Positions 57,545 to 64,000 of a stretch of DNA of 64,000 bases are shown here, in pieces. The stretch spans positions 62,001-126,000 of the forward strand of contig NZ_JHEH01000003.1 in assembly GCF_000715505.1 (NCBI RefSeq). The letters are read 5' to 3'. This DNA comes from Thioclava dalianensis (GTDB lineage: Bacteria; Pseudomonadota; Alphaproteobacteria; Rhodobacterales; Rhodobacteraceae). The notes under the pieces were generated by a model that did no database searches, was not told where the DNA came from, and saw only the letters and a list, made by a program, of their open reading frames with translations. Every line of letters starts with the position of its first letter. Position 1 is the first letter of the stretch. The translations under genes were made by a program, and so were the position numbers.

Positions 57545-60491
57545 TCTGCTTCTCCCCGTCTTTGTCGTAGAACACCGGATCGACGATCCGCGCACTGATC
57601 CGCGTGTCGCCGGTGCCCGTGAATTCCAGCACCTCGCCCATCCGGTCCGGCCCATTGAGCACGAGGGCCATAGCGATCCCCTTGCCAATCGTGGGCGAAT
57701 AATAGGTCGAGGTCACCCGACCCTGCGTGTGGCGCTGGCCATTGGCGTTGAACCCTTCGGCGGGCGCAAGCGCGCCATCGGGCAGCACCCTGCCGTCGAG
57801 CGTCTCAAGCCCCACCAGCTTCCAACGGCTGGGATCGGTCATATGCGAACGCTGCTGAGCGCGTTTGCCCAGATAATCGTCCTTCTTCTTCGAGATTGCC
57901 CAGCCTAGCCCAAGATCTTGCGGGATCACGGTGCCGTCGGTCTCATCGCCGATCATGATGAAGCCTTTTTCGGCACGCAGCACATGCAGCGCCTCGGTGC
58001 CGTATGGCATCACGCCCAAGCTCTCGCCTTCGGTGATCAGCTTGTCCCAAAGCGCGCGTCCCTGACTTGCGGGCACGGCGATCTCATAGCTCAGCTCGCC
58101 CGAGAAGGAGATCCGGAAGATCCGCGCATCAAAGCCGCCCAGCGTGCCCTCAGCCCATTGCATGAAAGGCAGGGGCTCACGCGAGACATCCATACCGCCC
58201 AGCCGTTCCAGCAGCGTGCGCGCCTTCGGACCGACCACCGCGATTTGCGCGAATTGCTCGGTCAGGTTGGCCGTGTAGACCTTCCAGTCCCACCATTCGC
58301 ATTGCAGCCAATCTTCCATCCAGCCGTGGATGCGATCGGCCCCGCCGGTGGTCGTGTGGCACAGGAACGTATCCTCGGAGAGACGGGCAACAACACCGTC
58401 ATCCATCAGGAAACCGTTCTCGTCGCACATCAGCCCGTAGCGACATTTGCCGACCTTCAGCGTCGACATCATGTTGGTGTAGAGCATATCGAGGAAGCGC
58501 CCGGCATCGGGCCCTTTCACGACGATCTTACCCAGCGTCGAGGCATCAAGCAGCCCGACATTCTGGCGGGTGTTGGTGATCTCGCGATTGACCGCGTCGC
58601 GATGGCTCTCGCCGCTGCGCGGATAGCAATAGGGACGACGCCAATGGCCCACCGGCTCCCAATGCGCCAGCCGTGCCGCATGCCAGTCATGGATCGGCGT
58701 GCGCCGCAGCGGCTGGAAGAGCGGCCCCTTCGCTTCGGCCGCGATCGCGCCAAGGCTGATCGGCGTGTAGGGCGGGCGGAAGGTGGTGGTGCCGGTCGCC
58801 GGGATCGGCTGACCCAGCGCATCCGACAGCACAGCCAGACCGTTGATATTGCTCAGCTTGCCCTGATCGGTCGCCATGCCAAGCGTGGTGTAGCGCTTGG
58901 TATGCTCGACGCTCTCATAGCCCTCGCGGGCAGCCAGTTGGACATCCGAGACCTTCACATCGTTTTGGAAGTCGAGGAAGCTTTTGTAGCGCAACGCATC
59001 CGGCGCGCCTGCGGGCATTTGCCAGACCGGCATCATCGGCGCCTCATCCGAGGACACGGCCCCCAAACCAGCAGCCGCCATGATCGCGGCCAATTGCAGA
59101 TCGCCATTGGCAGCCCCCACGGCCTGCACCATCGGCTGGCCCTGCGCGCCCAAGGGCGGACGCTCGGGATCGGGGCGGAACATCGCGTGCTCGGCATCCC
59201 AGCTCAGCTTGCCGCCGCAATGCGACCACAGATGCACGACCGGCGACCAGCCGCCCGACATCGCGACGCAATCGCAATCCAGCACTTGGGTCGCACCGCC
59301 CTCGCCCGCCTGCATGCAGATCTCGACGCCGGTGACATGGGTGCGGCCCAGAACGCGCGCAATCCCGCGCCCTTCCAGCACGGTGATCCCGCGCGCCTTG
59401 GCCACCTGCGGCAGCGCGCCGTGGCTTTCCTCGCGCGCATCGACGATTGCAGGCACGGAGAGCCCCGCATCCAAAAGTGCCAGTGCCGTGCGATAGGCAT
59501 CGTCATTATTGGTCACGACGACCACGCGATCGCCGGGCGAGACCGCCCAGTTCACGACGTAATCGCGCACCGCCGAGGCCAGCATCACACCCGGCACATC
59601 ATTGCCCGCGAAACTCAGCGGACGCTCCAGAGCGCCGGTGGCCGTGATCGTGCGCCCGGCACGGATCCGCCAGAGCCGGTGGCGCGGGACATCGGCACCG
59701 GGGCGGGTATCGCCCAGATTTTCAAGCCCGATGACATAGCCATGATCATATTGACCTGCCGCCATCAGTCGGGTGCGCAGCGTGACATTGGGAAGCGATT
59801 CAAGCTCTTGCAGTGCGATCTTGATCCAGTCTGCAGCCTCTTCGCCGTCAATCTGGCCACCATCAACCGGCGTGCGCCCGCCCCAATGGGCGGTTTGCTC
59901 GACCAGCCAGACGCGCTGGCCTTTGCGGCCTTCGCGCAGCGCGGCTGCAAGACCTGCCACACCGCCGCCCACGACCAGAACGTCGCAATGCGCATAAACC
60001 TGTTCGTAGCGGTCGGGATCGGCCTCTTTGGGGGCGCCGCCCAGACCCGCGGATTTGCGGATCACCGGCTCGAAGAGGTGTTTCCACGCAGCCCGCGGGG
60101 CCATGAAAGTCTTGTAGTAGAACCCGGCGGGGAGGAATTTATAGAGCTTGTCGTTGATCTCGCCCACATCGAACTCAAGGCTCGGCCAATGGTTTTGCGA
60201 GCGCGTCTCGGCCCCTTCAAAAAGCTCGGTTGTGGTGGTGCGCTGATCGGGCTCGAACCGGGCATTGCGCCCCAGTTCTACCAGCGCGTTGGGCTCTTCG
60301 ACGCCCGAGGCCACAAGACCGCGCGGACGGTGATATTTGAAGCTGCGCCCCAGCATCACCTGCCCCGCCCCCAGCAAAGCCGAGGCCAGCGTGTCGCCTG
60401 CATATCCGCGCATTGGCTTGCCGTTGAAGGTGAAGTTCAGCGGGGTGGCGCGGTCGATCAACCGCCCGCCCTTGGACAGACGCGTGCTCAT
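57537..60491 (-). CDS. soxA: Sarcosine oxidase alpha subunit
   Basis: A 984-residue subunit. The N-terminus resembles a ferredoxin-like binding fold (GKPMRGYAGDTLASALLGAG). A NAD/flavin Rossmann domain follows (CDVLVVGGGVAGLAAALREG near residue 155), and the last 370 residues are a glycine-cleavage T-protein-like domain that binds tetrahydrofolate (RQNVGLLDASTLGKIVVKGP, FTGTGDTRISARIVDPVF). It channels the methyl group of sarcosine to folate. It overlaps soxD by four bases. Confidence 0.96.
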   Translation of the reverse strand: MSTRLSKGGRLIDRATPLNFTFNGKPMRGYAGDTLASALLGAGQVMLGRSFKYHRPRGLVASGVEEPNALVELGRNARFEPDQRTTTTELFEGAETRSQNHWPSLEFDVGEINDKLYKFLPAGFYYKTFMAPRAAWKHLFEPVIRKSAGLGGAPKEADPDRYEQVYAHCDVLVVGGGVAGLAAALREGRKGQRVWLVEQTAHWGGRTPVDGGQIDGEEAADWIKIALQELESLPNVTLRTRLMAAGQYDHGYVIGLENLGDTRPGADVPRHRLWRIRAGRTITATGALERPLSFAGNDVPGVMLASAVRDYVVNWAVSPGDRVVVVTNNDDAYRTALALLDAGLSVPAIVDAREESHGALPQVAKARGITVLEGRGIARVLGRTHVTGVEICMQAGEGGATQVLDCDCVAMSGGWSPVVHLWSHCGGKLSWDAEHAMFRPDPERPPLGAQGQPMVQAVGAANGDLQLAAIMAAAGLGAVSSDEAPMMPVWQMPAGAPDALRYKSFLDFQNDVKVSDVQLAAREGYESVEHTKRYTTLGMATDQGKLSNINGLAVLSDALGQPIPATGTTTFRPPYTPISLGAIAAEAKGPLFQPLRRTPIHDWHAARLAHWEPVGHWRRPYCYPRSGESHRDAVNREITNTRQNVGLLDASTLGKIVVKGPDAGRFLDMLYTNMMSTLKVGKCRYGLMCDENGFLMDDGVVARLSEDTFLCHTTTGGADRIHGWMEDWLQCEWWDWKVYTANLTEQFAQIAVVGPKARTLLERLGGMDVSREPLPFMQWAEGTLGGFDARIFRISFSGELSYEIAVPASQGRALWDKLITEGESLGVMPYGTEALHVLRAEKGFIMIGDETDGTVIPQDLGLGWAISKKKDDYLGKRAQQRSHMTDPSRWKLVGLETLDGRVLPDGALAPAEGFNANGQRHTQGRVTSTYYSPTIGKGIAMALVLNGPDRMGEVLEFTGTGDTRISARIVDPVFYDKDGEKQNV

Positions 60492-60811
60492 GCATAGCCC
60501 TCCCAGTCGGGTCGTTTCGCCTTGATCGCCTTGATGACATCGACAGGGGGGGTGGTGGTTTGCGCGGAATAGCTTGCAAACACCTCAAGCGTCGCGGTGC
60601 AGCGCGCCACCAAAAACCACTTGCCGCAGCCATGGGAATGGCGCCAGCGCTCGAAATGCACACCTTTGGGGTTCTTGCGCCCAAACAGGTAGCCTTCGAA
60701 ATCGTCATCCGACGAACCGGGCCCAAAGCGCTTGAGATGCGCCTCGCCGCCGGGATGGAACTCGGTCTCCTCTGCGGTAATGCCGCAGCAGGGGCAGGTC
60801 AGGCTCAGCAT
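60488..60811 (-). CDS. soxD: Sarcosine oxidase delta subunit
   Basis: A 107-residue subunit with the expected zinc-binding cysteines in SLTCPCCGITAEETEFHPGG and the conserved YLFGRKNPKGVHFERWRHSH and GCGKWFLVARCTATLEVFAS segments. It starts 39 bases downstream of a small membrane ORF and overlaps soxA. It is needed for the stable heterotetramer. Confidence 0.94.
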   Translation of the reverse strand: MLSLTCPCCGITAEETEFHPGGEAHLKRFGPGSSDDDFEGYLFGRKNPKGVHFERWRHSHGCGKWFLVARCTATLEVFASYSAQTTTPPVDVIKAIKAKRPDWEGYA

Positions 60812-60850
60812 GGCACACCTTTCTCGCGGCGTGCCATGCTGGCTCCGCGA

Positions 60851-61003
60851 TCAGTTTCCGTCGGGAAGGTTGATCTTGATCTCGGCTTTGTCCTGTCCGG
60901 GCATGTCGCCATCCGCGTAGATGTACCAGACAAGGCCCGCGACGATGACGACGAGCGCCCCGATGATGAACCCCATTGCACCGCGACCTTTCGGATCTGC
61001 CAT
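60851..61003 (-). CDS. Small single-pass membrane protein within the sox operon
   Basis: A 50-residue protein: a short basic N-terminus (MADPKGRGAMG), one hydrophobic helix (FIIGALVVIVAGLVWYIYAD) and an acidic tail ending LPDGN. It lies between soxB and soxD, on the same strand. The frame is open upstream, but the start at 61003 gives the compact protein. A GAAGGACAC stretch precedes the ATG and may be the ribosome-binding site. Function is unknown. Confidence 0.65.
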   Translation of the reverse strand: MADPKGRGAMGFIIGALVVIVAGLVWYIYADGDMPGQDKAEIKINLPDGN

Positions 61004-61094
61004 TGTTTCGTGTCCTTCACTTGTTGCGTTGGACAAGAAACAGCGCCTGCATGGGGGCGGTTCCCAAGCGATTGTTTTATGACGCAATGTGTCA

Positions 61095-62339
61095 TCAATG
61101 TGCCACCCCCGCAGCCACGCTCTCATCGATGAAACGGCCCTCGCGGAAGCGCTCAAGGCCGAAAGCATCGGCCAGCGGAGACTGCCCGCGCGCGATCAGC
61201 TCGGCCATCGCATAGCCCGAGCCCGGGATCGCCTTGAAGCCGCCCGTGCCCCAGCCGCAATTTACGAAAATGCCCTCGACCGGGGTTTTCGACAGGATCG
61301 GTGAGCGGTCGCCCGTCATATCCACGATGCCGCCCCATTGCCGCAGCATCTTGAGCCGCGAGATGATCGGGAAGGTCTCGACCAGCGCGCGGGTCGTTTC
61401 CTCGACATGGTGCCACGAGCCGCGCTGGGTGTAGTTATTGTACCCGTCCGTGCCGCCGCCGATCACCATCTCGCCCTTGTCGGATTGCGACATGTAGCCA
61501 TGCACCGTGTTGGCCATCACGACGACATCCATGCAGGGCTTGATCGGCTCGGAAACCCAGGCCTGCAGCGCCACACTCTCAATCGGCAGGCGGAACCCGG
61601 CCTTCTCTGCGAGAACCGAGGAGTGACCGGCCACAACGAGCGCGAGTTGGTCGCAATCGATCTCGCCCTTCGTGGTCGAGACGCCCTGCACGCGGTTGCC
61701 GTCGCGGCGGATGCCGGTGACGTCGCATTGCTGGATGATATCCATTCCCATCGCCGAGCAGGCCCGCGCATAGCCCCAAGCCACCGCGTCATGGCGCGCC
61801 GTGCCGCCACGCTCTTGATATAGCGCGCCCAGCACCGGGTAGCGCGGCCCGTCGATATTGAGGATCGGGACGATCTTCTTGACCTCTTGCGGGCCGATCC
61901 AGCGCGTCTCGATGCCTTGCAAAGCGTTGGCATGCACCGTGCGCTGATAGCCGCGCACCTCATGCTCTGTCTGGCCCAGCATCAAAAGGCCACGCGGCGA
62001 GAACATGATGTTGTAGTTCAGATCCTGACTGAGATTTTCATAAAGCGCGCGCGCTTTCTCATAGATCGCAGCGGAGGGATCTTGCAGGTAGTTCGAGCGG
62101 ATGATCGTGGTGTTGCGCCCGGTATTCCCGCCACCCAGCCAGCCCTTCTCGATCACCGCCACGTCGGTAATTCCATGCACTTTGCCAAGGTAATAGGCGG
62201 TCGCAAGGCCATGCCCGCCAGCCCCCACAACCACAACTTTGTAGCGTTTTTTCGGCGCGGGCGAGCGCCAAGCGCGCTCCCAGCCCGCGTGGTAGCGCAT
62301 CGCCTCTCGCGCAACCGCAAAGATCGAATAGCGTTTCAT
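61095..62339 (-). CDS. soxB: Sarcosine oxidase beta subunit
   Basis: A 414-residue FAD/FMN-binding subunit oxidising sarcosine. The dinucleotide fold is YKVVVVGAGGHGLATAYYLG, GGGNTGRNTTIIRSNYLQDP is characteristic of SoxB, and the C-terminus has VEGIFVNCGWGTGGFKAIPG. It is the first gene of the operon on the minus strand and divergent from ccmI. The start 62339 (MKRYSIFAVAREAMRY) is by family. Confidence 0.95.
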   Translation of the reverse strand: MKRYSIFAVAREAMRYHAGWERAWRSPAPKKRYKVVVVGAGGHGLATAYYLGKVHGITDVAVIEKGWLGGGNTGRNTTIIRSNYLQDPSAAIYEKARALYENLSQDLNYNIMFSPRGLLMLGQTEHEVRGYQRTVHANALQGIETRWIGPQEVKKIVPILNIDGPRYPVLGALYQERGGTARHDAVAWGYARACSAMGMDIIQQCDVTGIRRDGNRVQGVSTTKGEIDCDQLALVVAGHSSVLAEKAGFRLPIESVALQAWVSEPIKPCMDVVVMANTVHGYMSQSDKGEMVIGGGTDGYNNYTQRGSWHHVEETTRALVETFPIISRLKMLRQWGGIVDMTGDRSPILSKTPVEGIFVNCGWGTGGFKAIPGSGYAMAELIARGQSPLADAFGLERFREGRFIDESVAAGVAH

Positions 62340-62404
62340 GGGCAATCCTCGGGCTAGGGGTCGACGACTCTCGGGTCTCTTTGTGATGGACTGCCGCTGC
62401 AAGA

Positions 62405-62488
62405 GAAAGCCCCCTCAATGCGGCATCGCAGGAAAAAAAGCGACATGCGCCTGCGACATCGCGCCCCTTCTCTCGAACGGGGGCTTTC
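62405..62488. repeat. Nested inverted repeats between soxB and ccmI
   Basis: Perfect outer arms GAAAGCCCCC (62405-62414) and GGGGGCTTTC (62479-62488) enclose inner arms TCGCAGG (62426-62432) and CCTGCGA (62450-62456), whose intervening run of seven A (62433-62439) would read as U on the minus strand. The structure could be a leader of soxB or a regulatory site for either divergent gene. No known riboswitch was recognised. Confidence 0.6.
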
Positions 62489-62536
62489 GGGAGGACCAAA
62501 TCTTGCCTAAATGAGTGCGACAAAAGAGGGATGCTC

Positions 62537-64000
62537 ATGCTGTTCTGGATTATCGCGGTCGCGCTTGTCGTGATCATCGCGCTCATGTTCGTGCTTGCGG
62601 TGCGCTCGGGGCGCGGCACGGCGCATGATCCGTCGGCGGCTTATGACGTGCAGGTCTATCGCGACCAGCTGCGCGACAGCGCGCGCGATGCCGAGCGCGG
62701 TGTGATCTCTCCCGAAGAGGCCGAACGCACGCGGCTCGAAATCTCGCGCCGGATGCTCGAAGCCGACCGGATCGCGCAAAACGGCGCAGATAGCACACGC
62801 GCCCCACGCGCCGCGCTGGTGGCGCTGGCGCTTGGCGGGGCGGCGGTGATTGGCGCGACCTTCTGGCTCTATCTGAGAACGGGCGCGGAGGGGTATGCAG
62901 ATCAGCCCATCGCCGAGCGCTATGCCTTTGCCAATGAGCGCTACGATTCGCGCCCCGATCAGGCCAAGGCCGAGGAACTGGCAGGCGCGCAGACCGCCGA
63001 GCAGCCCAAGGTCGATCCGAAGTTCCTCGCATTGATGGACAAGCTGCGCGCGGCGGTCAAAGCCAATCCGACCGACCGGCAGGGGCTTGTGCTGCTGGCG
63101 CGCAACGAGGCCACGCTGGGCAATTTCGACGCGGCGTGGAAGGCGCAAAAGCGGCTGATCGCGCTCGAAGGCGATAGCGCCTCGGCGCATGATTACGCGG
63201 AGCTGGGCGAGTTGATGGTCGTGGCCGCAGGCGGGCTCGTGACCCCCGAGGCCGAAGCGGCCTTTGCCCAAGCGCTCAAGATCGATCCGAAGAACGGGCT
63301 GTCGCTCTATTATATCGGGCTGATGATGATCCAGAACGCGCGCGAGGACCGGGCCTTTACGATCTGGGATGGCCTGCTGCGCAACTCGCCCGACGATGCG
63401 CCTTGGGTGCCGACAATCCGCAAGAATATCAATGAGCTGGCTTGGCTCGCGGGGCAGAATGACTACACCCCGCCTGCGCCGCGCACATCCGGTCCGAGCC
63501 AAGCCGATATTGCAGCGGCCGCCCAGATGGATCCCGCCGCGCGCCAGCAGATGATCCAAGGGATGGTCGATCAACTGAGCGACCGGCTGGCCCGGCAAGG
63601 CGGCCCGGTCGATGACTGGGCGCGGCTGATCTCGTCGCTGCGCCTGATTGGCGAGACCGAGCGCGCCGATGCGATCTATGCCGAGGCGCGGGACAAGTTC
63701 GCAGGGCAGCCATCCGCACGCGCCCAGCTCGATGCGGCCCATGCGGTGAAGGCGGGCGATCTGGCGAGTGCCTCGGAGGGCTCGGCTCAAGTCGTGCCGC
63801 CCGCCCTGCCCGGCCCCACGCCCGAGCAGATGCAGGATGCCCAGCAGATGGCGCCCGCAGAGCGTGCGCAGATGATCCAAGGGATGGTCGATGGGCTGTT
63901 CGACCGGCTTACCACGCAGGGCGGCACGCCTGCGGAATGGGCGCGCCTCGTAAGCTCGCTTGCAACGCTTGGGCAAGACAGCCGCGCGCGCGAAGCGCTC
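62537..64000 (+). CDS. ccmI: Cytochrome c maturation protein CcmI (partial, 3' end off the window)
   Basis: The frame opens at 62537 (MLFWIIAVALVVIIALMFVL) with AGAGGG seven bases upstream and stays open to base 64000, giving 488 codons so far. The N-terminus has one transmembrane helix, then a conserved YDVQVYRDQLRDSARDAERG segment; a second helix lies near residue 90, then tetratricopeptide-like repeats in the periplasmic part. CcmI presents apocytochrome c to the haem ligation complex. A segment with DPAARQQMIQGMVDQLSDRL recurs later as APAERAQMIQGMVDGLFDRL. Confidence 0.93.
   Translation, partial: MLFWIIAVALVVIIALMFVLAVRSGRGTAHDPSAAYDVQVYRDQLRDSARDAERGVISPEEAERTRLEISRRMLEADRIAQNGADSTRAPRAALVALALGGAAVIGATFWLYLRTGAEGYADQPIAERYAFANERYDSRPDQAKAEELAGAQTAEQPKVDPKFLALMDKLRAAVKANPTDRQGLVLLARNEATLGNFDAAWKAQKRLIALEGDSASAHDYAELGELMVVAAGGLVTPEAEAAFAQALKIDPKNGLSLYYIGLMMIQNAREDRAFTIWDGLLRNSPDDAPWVPTIRKNINELAWLAGQNDYTPPAPRTSGPSQADIAAAAQMDPAARQQMIQGMVDQLSDRLARQGGPVDDWARLISSLRLIGETERADAIYAEARDKFAGQPSARAQLDAAHAVKAGDLASASEGSAQVVPPALPGPTPEQMQDAQQMAPAERAQMIQGMVDGLFDRLTTQGGTPAEWARLVSSLATLGQDSRAREAL

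Noticed and set aside
57918-60497. An 859-codon plus-strand open frame opposite soxA
   Set aside because: Antisense shadow of a confidently identified gene, with no recognisable protein features.
62505-63976. Minus-strand open frame opposite ccmI
   Set aside because: Shadow of ccmI, whose plus-strand protein is clearly recognisable.

Overview
The window is GC-rich chromosomal DNA from an alphaproteobacterium, almost certainly the Rhodobacteraceae/Rhodobacterales. The signs are a nuo operon interrupted by small accessory genes, a NuoE with a long C-terminal extension, a DUF2849-CysI-CysH-DUF934 sulfite operon, Hint-domain proteins, heterotetrameric sarcosine oxidase and CcmI. The genus cannot be fixed from the sequence alone. 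Coding density is high and many neighbours overlap by ATGA. No rRNA, tRNA, insertion sequence, prophage or CRISPR array was found.

Layout. 1-17475 (minus strand): a nearly complete complex I operon, nuoA-B-C-D-E-F-G-H-I-J-K-L-M-N, with nuoN cut by the window edge. Extra genes sit between subunits: a membrane/helix-hairpin-helix protein and a small DUF5337-like membrane protein (E/F), a DUF3291 protein and a lipoprotein (F/G), a second lipoprotein (G/H) and a carboxymuconolactone-decarboxylase-like protein (I/J). 17755-26744: leucine/isovalerate catabolism (liuC, HMG-CoA lyase, GST, methylcrotonyl-CoA carboxylase alpha and beta, isovaleryl-CoA dehydrogenase). Two LprI-like secreted proteins and an ompW gene with an FNR-type box lie inside it. 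26900-30105: a DegT-type aminotransferase/MFS pair and a HAD phosphatase.

30217-34226 (plus): glmU, glmS and an AlkD-like HEAT protein. 34227-37549: D-lyxose isomerase, a class I glutamine amidotransferase of the PuuD type, a Hint-domain protein and a small secreted protein. 37592-43460: the assimilatory sulfur operon cysG-DUF2849-cysI-cysH-DUF934-fpr, divergent from an Lrp/AsnC regulator. 43526-46244: an M29 aminopeptidase and a di-haem peroxidase that converges on a CRTAC1/FG-GAP protein translationally coupled to a ROK regulator. 49259-53808: xylose uptake and isomerisation (xylF-xylH-xylG-xylA), divergent from the ROK regulator.

53863-64000: a second Hint-domain protein whose catalytic Cys position is Ala, an SDR lacking the YxxxK dyad, an orphan ABC ATPase, the sarcosine oxidase operon (soxB, a small membrane ORF, soxD, soxA, soxG) and the start of ccmI. 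The parts fit a versatile heterotroph: xylose, leucine and sarcosine catabolism feed reducing power into complex I, and sulfate assimilation and amino-sugar synthesis support growth. The least explained parts are the nuo accessory genes, the ROK/CRTAC1/di-haem peroxidase locus, the degenerate Hint protein, and several candidate operators and RNA hairpins.
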